DNA from: Malaciobacter halophilus
GTDB lineage: Bacteria > Campylobacterota > Campylobacteria > Campylobacterales > Arcobacteraceae
NCBI RefSeq assembly: GCF_002837275.1
Contig: NZ_NXIF01000038.1
Location: 20,011-84,010, forward strand
DNA length: 64,000 bases
Direction of reading: 5' to 3'
In this document: positions 8,014 to 17,256 of the stretch, in pieces
How positions within the stretch are numbered: position 1 is the stretch's first letter
How the letters are laid out: every line of letters begins with the position of its first letter
Program-made: the position numbers and the translations under genes
The notes under the pieces: generated by a model
Told to the model about the DNA's origin: nothing
Database searches by the model: none
What the model saw: the letters and a program-made list of their open reading frames with translations, nothing else

Positions 8014-10197
8014 TTGAGAAAGATATTAGTTTTAAGCCTATTATTACTTACATATTTATTTTCACAAGAGCCTTCAAAAGAGGTTTTGCTTTTACACTCT
8101 TACCATAAAGGTTATAAATGGAGTGATGATATCTCCAAAGCAATTGAGAATAATTTTAAACCACACTCAAATATAAACTTAACAACAATTTATATGGATA
8201 CTAAAAAGGTATCTAATGAAAAATATTTTAAAAAACTTTATAAACAGCAGTTTAAAAATAGAAAATTTGATGTAATTATTGCAAGTGATAATTCTGCTTT
8301 GGAGTTTTTAGTAGAGTATCAAAAAACACTTTTCCCTAATACTGCAATTCTTTTTTGTGGAATAAACTATTTTGATGAAAAACTTATTGAAAAAAATGGA
8401 ATGCGAAAATATATAAGTGGAGTAATTGAACAAGTAGATTTAAAGAAAAACTTTGAACTAATCTCAAAGGTGCATCCAAAGTTAGATAAATTGATTATTA
8501 TAAATGATAGGTCTAAAACAGGGCTTATTATGAAAGATGATTTACAAAAAATCATACCTGAATATGAAGAAAAATTTGAAATTGAGTATATTGATGATAT
8601 GCAAATGAAAGAGTTAAAACAGCATGTATCTAAAACAAGTGATAACACAGCTTTACTTTTTGTACTTCTATTTAAAGATAAAACAGGAAAATTTTTTACT
8701 TATAAAGAGAGTTTAGAACATATAAAAAGTTTTTCTCATGTACCTATTTATGGCTTATGGGACTTTTATTTAAATTATGGAGTAATAGGAGGGCTATTAA
8801 CATCTGCACAAGCACAAGGGGATGCTGTTTCAAAAATGGCATTAGAGGTTTTAAATGGGAAAAAAGTAGATGAGATTCCTATTTTAAAAGAGTCTCCAAA
8901 TAGATATATTTTTGATTTTAATGAATTAAAAAAATTTGATATTAAAATAGATAAATATATTGATGAATTTAATATTGTAAATAGACCTTTCTCTTTTTAT
9001 CGAAAATATAAACTATTAGTAAATATTACAATTGCAACAATGATTGTTTTTATAGTATTAATTATTTTGATGAAAGCTAATATTAATAGAAGAAAAAAGC
9101 TTCAACGGGATTTATCAAATAGATTAGAGTTTGATAAAGTTCTTCTTGATACTATTCCAAATGCAATTTATTATAAAAATGTTGATGGAAAGTTTATGGG
9201 ATGTAATTTAGCTTTTGCAAACTTAATGGGTCTTTCAAAACAAAGTGTTGTTGGAAAAACAGCTTTTGATTTTTTTCCCCATGAAATTGCAATAAAAAAT
9301 ACAAAAATTGATGAAAAACTATTAAAAACACTTAAAACAGATACCTCAGAAATGGCTTTACATCTTAGTAATCAAGAGATAAAGTATTTTATTTTAAATA
9401 AAGCAGTATATAAAAATATAGATGGAAGAATTGGTGGAATAGTTTGTATTATGGATGATATAACAGAAAGAGTACAACAAAAACAGTTTTTAATTCAGCA
9501 AAGTAAATTGGCTGAAATGGGAGATATGGTTGCAGCAATTGCTCATCAATGGAATGAGCCATTAGTTGAGTTATCTGCACAAATACAAGATATACAAACT
9601 TCATACTTGTTAAATGAACTTAAAGATTGCCAAGTTGAAGAGTTTGTAAATGACTCAATGGTTCAAATTAAATATATGTCAAGAACTCTAAGTGATTTTA
9701 GGAATTTTTTAAAACCTTCTACTAAAAAAGTGATTTTTCCTATAAAAAAAGCACTTGATGAAATCAATGAAATTATAGGAAAACAGGTATTTTACTCAAA
9801 TATTAATATGAAATTTAATTATTTAGATGATGAAGAGTTAGTTGTTTATGGATATGAAAATGAGTTTAAACAAGTGTTACTAAACTTAATAAATAATGCA
9901 AAAACCAAGATAATTGAAAACTCTTTAAAGGAAAATAGTAAAGGAAATATTATAATAAATATCTCAAAATCAAAAGATTATAATAAAATAGAGATTATTG
10001 ATGATGGTGGTAAAATAGATGAAAAAATAATCTCTTCAATCTTTGAACCATATTTTACAACAAAAAAGGATGGTACTGGAATAGGTCTTTACATGGCAAA
10101 AGTAATTGTTGAAGATAAGATGCAAGGTAAAATCAAAGTAAAAAATATTGGAAATAGTGTGGTATTTACAATAAAAGTACCCTATAAAAAGGATTAA
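8014..10197 (+). CDS. Sensor histidine kinase with periplasmic ABC-substrate-binding-like domain and PAS
   Basis: This is a 727-residue membrane kinase. A signal peptide (1-17) leads into a periplasmic domain of about 300 residues (VLLLHSYHKGYKWSDDISKAIE...) that resembles the ABC-substrate-binding family used as a sensor. A membrane segment at about 333-352 follows, then PAS (about 370-490), HisKA with AIAHQWNEPL, and HATPase ending in the G box GTGIGLYMAK. The start is TTG at 8014 behind AAAGGAT. It sits 30 bp after lutC and four bases before its response regulator. Position implies that it senses lactate or a related acid, but the ligand is inferred. Confidence 0.88.
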   Translation: MRKILVLSLLLLTYLFSQEPSKEVLLLHSYHKGYKWSDDISKAIENNFKPHSNINLTTIYMDTKKVSNEKYFKKLYKQQFKNRKFDVIIASDNSALEFLVEYQKTLFPNTAILFCGINYFDEKLIEKNGMRKYISGVIEQVDLKKNFELISKVHPKLDKLIIINDRSKTGLIMKDDLQKIIPEYEEKFEIEYIDDMQMKELKQHVSKTSDNTALLFVLLFKDKTGKFFTYKESLEHIKSFSHVPIYGLWDFYLNYGVIGGLLTSAQAQGDAVSKMALEVLNGKKVDEIPILKESPNRYIFDFNELKKFDIKIDKYIDEFNIVNRPFSFYRKYKLLVNITIATMIVFIVLIILMKANINRRKKLQRDLSNRLEFDKVLLDTIPNAIYYKNVDGKFMGCNLAFANLMGLSKQSVVGKTAFDFFPHEIAIKNTKIDEKLLKTLKTDTSEMALHLSNQEIKYFILNKAVYKNIDGRIGGIVCIMDDITERVQQKQFLIQQSKLAEMGDMVAAIAHQWNEPLVELSAQIQDIQTSYLLNELKDCQVEEFVNDSMVQIKYMSRTLSDFRNFLKPSTKKVIFPIKKALDEINEIIGKQVFYSNINMKFNYLDDEELVVYGYENEFKQVLLNLINNAKTKIIENSLKENSKGNIIINISKSKDYNKIEIIDDGGKIDEKIISSIFEPYFTTKKDGTGIGLYMAKVIVEDKMQGKIKVKNIGNSVVFTIKVPYKKD

Positions 10198-10200
10198 TGT

Positions 10201-10845
10201 ATGAATATATTGCTTTTAGAAGATAATAAAAAGTTAAATCAAACAATTACTAAAAGATTAAAATTAAAAGGGTATAAAGTTGATTCTTATCTTGATGGAA
10301 ATGAGGCTTTTAACAGTATAACAGAAGGTTTTAGCTGTTTTATCCTTGATATTAATGTTCCAAATATTGATGGTATAAAAATACTTAAAAAAATTAGAGA
10401 GTTTTATGATGAGGTACCAGTAATAATTATAAGTGCATCTACAGAGTTAGAAGTAATTAAAGAGTCTTATGCTTTTGGCTGTAATGATTATTTAAAAAAA
10501 CCTTTTTTTATTGATGAACTTGAGATAAAAGTACAAAGATTATGTCAAATAAAAAATGATTTAATCTATTTTGATGGTAACTGTTATTTTGACTATAAAT
10601 CTTCAGTTGTATTTATAAATAATGAAGAACAGCGACTTACAAAAAAAGAGCGATTACTTATGAATCTATTTTTAACGAAAAGAAATCAAGTTTTATCATA
10701 TGACACAATCCAAAATTATGTTTGGGAAGGAAGTTTTGCTTCACTTGAATCAATAAGAAGTTTAATAAGACGCCTAAGAAAGGCTCTTTCAAATAGATAT
10801 ATTGAAACTGTTGTTGATACAGGTTATATCTTTAAGAGTACATAA
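10201..10845 (+). CDS. OmpR-family response regulator of the lactate cluster
   Basis: The 214 residues hold an N-terminal receiver with the phospho-Asp in CFILDINVPNIDG, the Lys in LKKPF, and a C-terminal winged-helix domain ending ETVVDTGYIF. It is the partner of the kinase just upstream. The direct repeat of ATCATATCA 11 bp apart in front of the next gene (dctP) is the kind of site this family binds as a tandem dimer, so I propose that it activates the TRAP transporter and perhaps lutABC. Confidence 0.92.
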   Translation: MNILLLEDNKKLNQTITKRLKLKGYKVDSYLDGNEAFNSITEGFSCFILDINVPNIDGIKILKKIREFYDEVPVIIISASTELEVIKESYAFGCNDYLKKPFFIDELEIKVQRLCQIKNDLIYFDGNCYFDYKSSVVFINNEEQRLTKKERLLMNLFLTKRNQVLSYDTIQNYVWEGSFASLESIRSLIRRLRKALSNRYIETVVDTGYIFKST

Positions 10846-10868
10846 AAATTACATAATAATTTCAAAAT

Positions 10869-10900
10869 ATCATATCATTATCATATCAAGTAGTTACAAT
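10869..10900 (+). promoter_or_regulatory. Tandem 11-bp-spaced repeat and promoter of dctP
   Basis: ATCATATCA occurs twice, at 10869-10877 and 10880-10888, an 11-bp period. A -10-like TACAAT (10895-10900) starts 14 bp after the start of the second TCATAT, so the downstream repeat covers the -35 region. This is the arrangement of class II activation by OmpR/PhoB-type regulators, and the gene just upstream encodes such a regulator. Confidence 0.6.
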
Positions 10901-10930
10901 TTGTGTCAATACAACATAAAAGGAGATGTT

Positions 10931-12001
10931 ATGATGTTAAAAAAGACAACTAAGTTACTTGTTGCTTCTGCGCTAGTTGCGGGACTAAGCACAGCAGCAT
11001 TTGCGAAAGATAGAGTATATAAGTGGAAATTGGCAACTACTTGGGGTTCAACTCTATCTCCATTTATTGATGCACCTAAAAATATGGCAAAACTTGCAAA
11101 AGAGATGTCAAATGGTAGATTAGATATTAGAGTTGATGCTTCTAATAAACATAAAGCTCCATTTGGAATTTTAGATATGGTAAAAGGTGGTCAGTATGAA
11201 ATGGGTCACTCAGCTTCTTACTACTGGAAAGGTAAAGATATTAATACTTTACCATTTACAACTATGCCATTTGGTATGACTGCACCTGAACAATATGCAT
11301 GGTTTTATTATGGTGGTGGTTTAGAATTGATGCAAAAAGCATACAAAAGACATAAAGTACTATCTTTTCCAGGTGGAAACTCAGGAAATCAAATGGGTGG
11401 ATGGTTTAGAAAAGAGATTAATTCGCTTGAGGACTTAAAAGGTCTTAAAATGAGAATTCCAGGTTTTGCTGGTGAAGTTATGGCAAAATTAGGTTTAGCC
11501 GTTACAAATATCCCATCAGGAGAACTTTATACATCTCTTGAAAGAGGAACTATTGATGCACTAGAGTGGGTTGGACCTGGTATGGATATTAAAATGGGAT
11601 TCCATAAAATTGCTCCTTACTACTATACAGGTTGGCATGAGCCAGCAACTGAGTTACAATTTTTAGTAAATCAAAGACAATTTAAAAGATTACCAAAAGA
11701 TTTACAAAAAATCTTAGTTACAGCAATGAGAGTTGCAGCATATGATATGTATATTCAAAATTATCATATGAGTGCAGATGCTTGGTCTAAAATTGCAACT
11801 GATTATCCAAATATCAAAATTAAAACTTTCCCTAAAGAAGTTATGGATGCTATGAAAAAGGCAAATGATGAACTTTTAGTTGAAAAAGCAAAAGAGAGCC
11901 CATTATTAAAAGAGGTTTTAGATTCACAAAAAGCTTATATGAAAAAAGCAAGAGAGTGGACTAAAATGTCTGATTATAAGTACTTAAAAGATAATTTATA
12001 A
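10931..12001 (+). CDS. dctP: TRAP transporter solute-binding protein DctP (lactate/2-oxoacid type)
   Basis: This periplasmic binding protein has a clear signal peptide (MMLKKTTKLLVASALVAGLS, cleavage after AFA). Segments such as ALEWVGPGMDIKMGFHKIAPYY and GWHEPATELQF are typical of the TakP / calcium-lactate-binding branch of DctP proteins, which bind 2-oxo or 2-hydroxy monocarboxylates. I start at ATG 10931, behind AAAGGAG, and reject an upstream extension that would put 43 residues before the signal peptide. The lactate genes on both sides favour lactate as ligand. A strong terminator follows, before dctQM. Confidence 0.9.
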   Translation: MMLKKTTKLLVASALVAGLSTAAFAKDRVYKWKLATTWGSTLSPFIDAPKNMAKLAKEMSNGRLDIRVDASNKHKAPFGILDMVKGGQYEMGHSASYYWKGKDINTLPFTTMPFGMTAPEQYAWFYYGGGLELMQKAYKRHKVLSFPGGNSGNQMGGWFRKEINSLEDLKGLKMRIPGFAGEVMAKLGLAVTNIPSGELYTSLERGTIDALEWVGPGMDIKMGFHKIAPYYYTGWHEPATELQFLVNQRQFKRLPKDLQKILVTAMRVAAYDMYIQNYHMSADAWSKIATDYPNIKIKTFPKEVMDAMKKANDELLVEKAKESPLLKEVLDSQKAYMKKAREWTKMSDYKYLKDNL

Positions 12002-12035
12002 AATTACTTAATTACACACTAATTTGTAATAGTTT

Positions 12036-12064
12036 AAAATAGCCCTTTTAGGGCTATTTTTTTT
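12036..12064 (+). terminator. Strong intrinsic hairpin between dctP and dctQM
   Basis: A 10-bp perfect stem (AAAATAGCCC / GGGCTATTTT) with loop TTTTA runs into a T-tract of eight. Lying inside the transporter operon, it should cut most transcripts after dctP, which fits the usual need for far more binding protein than membrane subunits. Confidence 0.8.
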
Positions 12065-12151
12065 CTTTTATAGGGTTTTATAATATGAATTAATTAAGTG
12101 TAAAACTTACATTTACTTAACTCATTTGAGAGAGTAAACAAAAAGGATTTT

Positions 12152-12736
12152 ATGATGCTTTTAAAACTAGAAAAGGGTTTTGATAAGTTTGCAAATATCA
12201 TCGGATATTTTACAGCAATTGTACTTGTATTGATGATATTAAATGTATTTTATGATGTTATTATGAGATACTTTTTTAAGTCAGGTAGCATTGCTATGCA
12301 AGAGATGGAGTGGCATCTTTTTTCAGTAGTAATACTTTTTGGTGTATCTTATACACTTAAAGAAGATGGTCATGTTAGAGTTGATTTGATATATGATAGA
12401 TTAAAATCAAAAAAGAAAGCTATGATTAATATGATAGGTGCACTTACTTTTATTTTGCCTATCTCTTTATTAGTTATATTCTCTTCTATTGGTTTTGCAC
12501 AAGAGGCTTTTGAATTTAATGAAATTTCTGGTGACCCAGGTGGATTAACACATAGATGGATTATTAAAGCAATGATTCCTCTATCTTTTACTTTTTTAAT
12601 TATAACAACGGTTGGTTTTTTTATAAGAAATTTAAATATTTATTTAGGTTTACATGAGTACGAAGACCATTCAATAGCACATGAAGCACAAATGTATAAA
12701 GAGCAAATAAGTAAAAAAATGCAAGGGGATAAATAA
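12152..12736 (+). CDS. dctQ: TRAP transporter small permease DctQ
   Basis: This 194-residue protein has four predicted membrane segments, starting at about 16-38 (IIGYFTAIVLVLMILNVFYDVIM) and including SVVILFGVSYTL, with the family signature around EMEWHLFSVVILFGVSYTLKEDGHVRVD. It is the small membrane subunit of the TRAP transporter. An AAAAAGGA box precedes the tandem ATG, and the stop overlaps the dctM start by one base. Confidence 0.9.
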   Translation: MMLLKLEKGFDKFANIIGYFTAIVLVLMILNVFYDVIMRYFFKSGSIAMQEMEWHLFSVVILFGVSYTLKEDGHVRVDLIYDRLKSKKKAMINMIGALTFILPISLLVIFSSIGFAQEAFEFNEISGDPGGLTHRWIIKAMIPLSFTFLIITTVGFFIRNLNIYLGLHEYEDHSIAHEAQMYKEQISKKMQGDK

Positions 12737-14109
12737 TGATTGGTATAATAATGTTTTTTACAGCACTATTTATGCTGTTAATTGGATTCCCTGTTGCTTT
12801 TACATTTGGTGCAGTTTCTGTATTTTTTGGAATAGTTGCTGGTATTGTTGAGATATATACATATGCTGATGCTAGTATGGGTATTACGGCTATAATCACT
12901 GATGGTTTTGCAGAAGGTATGTATATGTTTGATTTTATGCCACATAGGATTTGGTCTATAATGAACAATACTATTTTAATGGCAGTTCCAATGTTTATTT
13001 TTATGGGAATTGTTCTTCAAAAAACTGGACTTGCAGAAAGATTGCTAGAATCAATGGGCTTTTTATTTGGAGAAATAAGAGGTGGAGTTGCAATTTCAAC
13101 TGTATTAGTTGGATCACTACTTGCTGCATCTACTGGTGTAGTTGGTGCTTCAGTTGTTGCAATGGGTGTTATCTCTCTTCCTGTTATGCTTAAGTATAAA
13201 TATAATACAGAGTTAGCAACAGGAACAATTTGTGCTTCTGGAACATTAGGGCAAATTATTCCTCCTTCAATTGTATTAATTATCTTAGGAGATGTTTTTC
13301 AAGTTCCAGTAGGAGATTTATTTAAAGCAGCAATTTGGCCAGGTTTAACTTTAGTTGCAGCTTATATTCTTTTTATTTTAGTTGTTGCTTTTATAAGAAA
13401 AGATATGGCACCTGCAATTCCAGCAGACCCAAGCAGAGGAAGAAAATCTAAACAAGTAGTAAGAGCACTAATTGATATTATTCCATCTTTAACACTAATT
13501 ATCTTAGTTTTAGGTTCAATTTTTGCAGGTATAGCAACTCCAACTGAGTCTTCAGCTGTGGGATGTTTAGGAGCTATTGTATTAAGTTTTATGTATAGAA
13601 GTTTTTCATTTAGTATGGTAAAAGCTGCGGCTTTGGAATCTGTAAAAATTACTTCAATGGTATTTGCAATTTTAATAGGTGCAACTGCTTTTTCAATGGT
13701 ATTTACTTATACAGGTGGTGATGAGTTAGTTGAGCACTTTATGATGAGTTTACCAGGCGATGAAAAATGGGGATTTATTATCTTTACAATGATTGCAATT
13801 TTAATTTTAGGATTCTTTATTGATTTTGTTGAGATTTCTTATATTATTGTTCCAATTTTAGTTCCAATTGCAGCAAATTTAGATATAAATCCAGTTTGGT
13901 TTGCTATACTTATAGCAATGAATTTACAAACATCATTCTTAACTCCACCCTTTGGCTTCTCACTTTTTTACTTAAAAGGAGTTGTTCCAGCTACTGTAAG
14001 AACGATGCAAATTTATAGAGGTGTACTGCCTTTTATTGCAATACAAATTATTGTATTAGGACTACTTGCAGTATTCCCTGAATTTTTTGGAATAAATCCA
14101 AGTCTTTAG
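12736..14109 (+). CDS. dctM: TRAP transporter large permease DctM
   Basis: This is the 457-residue large membrane subunit, with about 12 hydrophobic segments, that forms the sodium-driven translocation pathway. Family motifs include GEIRGGVAISTVLVGSLLAA, ASGTLGQIIPPSIVLIILG and LTPPFGFSLFYLKGV. Its ATG shares a base with the dctQ stop. The gene ends in a short palindrome. With DctP and DctQ it forms one complete TRAP system inside the lactate cluster. Confidence 0.93.
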   Translation: MIGIIMFFTALFMLLIGFPVAFTFGAVSVFFGIVAGIVEIYTYADASMGITAIITDGFAEGMYMFDFMPHRIWSIMNNTILMAVPMFIFMGIVLQKTGLAERLLESMGFLFGEIRGGVAISTVLVGSLLAASTGVVGASVVAMGVISLPVMLKYKYNTELATGTICASGTLGQIIPPSIVLIILGDVFQVPVGDLFKAAIWPGLTLVAAYILFILVVAFIRKDMAPAIPADPSRGRKSKQVVRALIDIIPSLTLIILVLGSIFAGIATPTESSAVGCLGAIVLSFMYRSFSFSMVKAAALESVKITSMVFAILIGATAFSMVFTYTGGDELVEHFMMSLPGDEKWGFIIFTMIAILILGFFIDFVEISYIIVPILVPIAANLDINPVWFAILIAMNLQTSFLTPPFGFSLFYLKGVVPATVRTMQIYRGVLPFIAIQIIVLGLLAVFPEFFGINPSL

Positions 14110-14130
14110 GATAAGAGTTAACTCTTATCC
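14109..14130. terminator. Perfect palindrome after dctM
   Basis: GGATAAGAG / CTCTTATCC is a 9-bp perfect stem with loop TTAA directly at the dctM stop. There is no T-run of note behind it, so it may be a processing or stability element or an operator rather than a strong terminator. Confidence 0.4.
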
Positions 14131-14154
14131 TAAGTATATTTTAGGATGAAGATT

Positions 14155-14274
14155 ATGAGTAAAAAAGATATATTAAAACTTATTGAAAATCTTATATTTA
14201 TTCAATGTGATAAGATGTTCTTTTTTATTGATGACCCCCAACAAAGAATCTACACCGTACCAAGACTTGAATAG
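14155..14274 (+). CDS. Possible 39-aa small protein between dctM and the D-lactate dehydrogenase gene
   Basis: A short frame begins at ATG 14155 with AGGA eight bases upstream and reads MSKKDILKLIENLIFIQCDK, then a short remainder ending TVPRLE before TAG. It contains a single Cys, a hydrophobic N-terminal helix and an acidic turn, and matches no family I know. An in-frame ATG three codons earlier has a poorer RBS. It lies in the same direction as both neighbours. The good RBS is the only support, so it may not be expressed. Confidence 0.35.
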   Translation: MSKKDILKLIENLIFIQCDKMFFFIDDPQQRIYTVPRLE

Positions 14275-14330
14275 TTACTTTTTTGATTTTAATATAAATA
14301 TTGCAAATAGAATAAAATTAAGGATTAAAA

Positions 14331-17168
14331 ATGTTAACTGGAAAGCATAAAGAGTTTTATAATAGTATAATTGAAAAAATACCCCAAGATATAGTATTTA
14401 CAGATGATTTACATACCTTAGCTTATGGAACAGATGCCTCTTTTTATAGACTTATACCTAAAATTGTTATAAAAGCTGAGACTTCAAAACAAGTAGAAGA
14501 TATATTAAAAGTTGCAAGTGCTATGAAATTAAGTGTTACTTTTAGAGCTGCTGGTACTTCTTTATCAGGTCAAGCAATAAGTGACTCTATTTTAGTTATT
14601 ACTTCAAGAAATTGGACAGATTTTAAAGTTGCAAAGGATAAATCATATATCTCTTTGGCTCCTTCTTTAACTGGTGCACAAGCAAATAATATTTTATCTG
14701 AATATAGTAAAAAAATAGGCCCAGACCCAGCAAGTATAAATGCTGCAATGATTGGTGGAATAGCTGCAAATAACGCATCTGGTATGTGTTGTGGAGTATC
14801 ACAAAACTCATATAAGACCTTAAAATCAATGAAATTGATTTTTAGTGATGGAACACATTTAGATACAGCAGATGAAAATAGTAAAGAAGAGTTTGCAAAA
14901 ACTCATAAAGAGTTTTTACAAAGTTTGAAAATGTATGCACAAGATGTAAAAGCAAATAAACAACTAAATGAAAAGATTAGAAAAAAATTTAAGATGAAAA
15001 ATACAACAGGGTATAGTTTAAATGCCTTAGTTGATTTTGATGATGAGTTTGAAATTTTACAACATCTAATTATTGGAAGTGAAGGTACTTTAGCTTTTAT
15101 TAAAGAAGTAACTTACTATACAGTAGAAGATTATAAAGATAAAGCAAGTGCCTTGGTTTATTTTACTGATGTTAATGAAGCTTGTAAAGCAGTAACAAAA
15201 TTAAAACTTGAAAAAGAGAAAAATATAATAAGTGTTGATGCTGTTGAACTTATGGATAGAGCAGGGCTTGCAAGTATTGAAGATGATCCAAAAATGCCAT
15301 CATATATAAAAGATTTTGATGAAAATGTTACTGCTTTATTAATTGAAACAAGAGCAAGAGATGATAAACAATTAGATGTACAAATTAAGCAAATTGAAGA
15401 TAGTTTAAATGAGTTTTCATTAGCAAGAGAGTTATATTTTACAAAAGATATTGAAGAGTATACACAATATTGGAAAATTAGAAAAGGGCTCTTCCCTGCT
15501 GTTGGTGCAGTAAGAAAAATAGGAACAACTGTAATTATTGAAGATATTGCTTTTCCAATTGAGTATCTAGCAGAAGGAACACTAAAACTTCAAGCACTAT
15601 TTAAAAAGCATAATTATAATGAAGCATTGATTTTTGGACATGCTTTAGAGGGGAATTTACATTTTGTATTTACACAAGATTTCTCTACTGAAGAGGAGAT
15701 AAAAAGATATGATGACTTTATGTATGATGTAACACAACTTGTTGCGGTACAGTATCAAGGTAGTTTAAAAGCAGAGCATGGAACAGGTAGAAATATGGCT
15801 GCTTTTGTTGAGTTAGAGTGGGGTAATACTGCTTATGAGATGATGAAAAAGATTAAATATCTATTTGACCCAAATAACATTTTAAATCCAGGTGTAATTA
15901 TAAATGAAGATAAAAAAGCCCATATAAAAAATCTAAAACCTTTACCAAAAACAAATGAGTTAGTTGATAAGTGTATTGAGTGTGGTTTTTGTGAACCTGT
16001 ATGCCCTTCAAATGTTTTAACATTAACTCCAAGACAAAGAATAGTTATTAATAGAGAAATCTCAAGATTAGAAGATGAAGAACATAATATTGAAAAAGCA
16101 AAACAGTTAAAAGAGTTATATCAATATGATGGAATAGAGACATGTGCAACATGTAGTTTATGTTCTACTGCCTGTCCTGTTGGAATTGATACAGGAAGTT
16201 TAACAAAGCATTTAAGACATGAACAAATTACTATAACACAAGATAGAGTAGCAAATATGATTACAAATAATTTCTCTGCAACTTTAACAGGGATGAAATT
16301 TGGATTAAAAGCTGCAAATTTAACTCACTCTATTTTAGGTACAAATATGATGAAAGGTTTAACTTCATCACTTAGAAAAATCTCTGGGAATAGAGTTGCT
16401 AGATGGAGTGAACACTTGCCAAAAGGTATTTCAATTAATACAAGGGTTGAACAAAAAGCTAGTGATTTAAAGGTTGTGTATTTCCCTTCATGTATTAATA
16501 GAACTATGGGTTTAAGTAGTGCTAGTAAAGAGGAAAAAGAGTTGTTTGATACAACTGTTGAGTTATTAAATAAAGCAGGATTTGAAATAATCTTTCCTAA
16601 AAATATTGATAATTTATGTTGTGGTATGCCTTTTTCATCAAAAGGTTTTACAAAACAAGCAGACGTAAAATCTAAACAATTAGAGAAAGCTTTACTTGAA
16701 GCTAGTAATAATGCACAGTATCCTATTCTTTGTGATACAAGCCCATGTACAAAAAAAATGGTAGAGAGTTTTAAAACTAATTTAAAACTTTTTGAGCCAA
16801 TAGAGTTTGCTTTAGAGCATTTAGTAGATAAACTACATCTTGAAAAAATTGATGAAGCAATTACTATTCATACTACTTGTTCTTCAAGAAAAATGGGCTT
16901 ACATGAGAAGTTTATAAAGCTTGCAAATATGTGTTCAACAAGAGTAGTTGTACCTGCTGATGTTACATGTTGTGGTTTTGCTGGAGATAGAGGTTTTAAC
17001 TATCCAGAACTTAATCAAAGTGCATTAAGAAATCTTCCAAATAGTGTAAAAGATGTAAAGTATGCTTTTTCTACTTCAAAAACTTGTGAAATTGGTCTTA
17101 GTGAGTATTCAGGTATTGATTATAACTCAATATTTTATTTAATAAATAAGTGTTCAAAGGCTAAATAA
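14331..17168 (+). CDS. FAD/Fe-S D-lactate dehydrogenase (large fused type)
   Basis: This 945-residue protein joins three modules: a PCMH-type FAD-binding domain (about 40-270, with GTSLSGQA), a C-terminal FAD-oxidase domain (about 280-530, with GHALEGNLHFVF and EHGTGRNMAAF), and an Fe-S/CCG part. The last holds two 4Fe-4S motifs (CIECGFCEPVCP, CATCSLCSTACP) and two CCG sites (CCGMPFSS, CCGFAG). This layout is that of membrane-associated D-lactate dehydrogenases that pass electrons to quinone. Next to LutABC it would let the cell use both lactate enantiomers. Glycolate or another 2-hydroxyacid cannot be excluded. Confidence 0.88.
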   Translation: MLTGKHKEFYNSIIEKIPQDIVFTDDLHTLAYGTDASFYRLIPKIVIKAETSKQVEDILKVASAMKLSVTFRAAGTSLSGQAISDSILVITSRNWTDFKVAKDKSYISLAPSLTGAQANNILSEYSKKIGPDPASINAAMIGGIAANNASGMCCGVSQNSYKTLKSMKLIFSDGTHLDTADENSKEEFAKTHKEFLQSLKMYAQDVKANKQLNEKIRKKFKMKNTTGYSLNALVDFDDEFEILQHLIIGSEGTLAFIKEVTYYTVEDYKDKASALVYFTDVNEACKAVTKLKLEKEKNIISVDAVELMDRAGLASIEDDPKMPSYIKDFDENVTALLIETRARDDKQLDVQIKQIEDSLNEFSLARELYFTKDIEEYTQYWKIRKGLFPAVGAVRKIGTTVIIEDIAFPIEYLAEGTLKLQALFKKHNYNEALIFGHALEGNLHFVFTQDFSTEEEIKRYDDFMYDVTQLVAVQYQGSLKAEHGTGRNMAAFVELEWGNTAYEMMKKIKYLFDPNNILNPGVIINEDKKAHIKNLKPLPKTNELVDKCIECGFCEPVCPSNVLTLTPRQRIVINREISRLEDEEHNIEKAKQLKELYQYDGIETCATCSLCSTACPVGIDTGSLTKHLRHEQITITQDRVANMITNNFSATLTGMKFGLKAANLTHSILGTNMMKGLTSSLRKISGNRVARWSEHLPKGISINTRVEQKASDLKVVYFPSCINRTMGLSSASKEEKELFDTTVELLNKAGFEIIFPKNIDNLCCGMPFSSKGFTKQADVKSKQLEKALLEASNNAQYPILCDTSPCTKKMVESFKTNLKLFEPIEFALEHLVDKLHLEKIDEAITIHTTCSSRKMGLHEKFIKLANMCSTRVVVPADVTCCGFAGDRGFNYPELNQSALRNLPNSVKDVKYAFSTSKTCEIGLSEYSGIDYNSIFYLINKCSKAK

Positions 17169-17196
17169 AACCTAATTCTTACAATTGTTTTTTCAT

Positions 17197-17237
17197 AAAA
17201 GTGATATTTACTATTTTTTTGGTAAAATATCACTTTT
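17197..17237. terminator. Long inverted repeat between the dehydrogenase and chaperone genes
   Basis: AAAAGTGATATTTAC and GTAAAATATCACTTTT form a stem of about 15 bp with one bulge around a T-rich loop. It lies between two genes of the same direction and probably ends the lactate transcription unit; a regulatory site for the next gene is the alternative. Confidence 0.5.
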
Positions 17238-17256
17238 ACGATAAAGGGATTAGATT

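Noticed and set aside
10802..10930. Longer N-terminus for DctP
   Set aside because: It would overlap the regulator gene and put 43 non-signal residues before an obvious signal peptide; ATG 10931 has AAAGGAG.
14109..14130. Palindrome after dctM as a regulator operator
   Set aside because: It directly follows the stop codon and is 200 bp from the next start, so a 3'-end hairpin is more likely; no second copy was seen.
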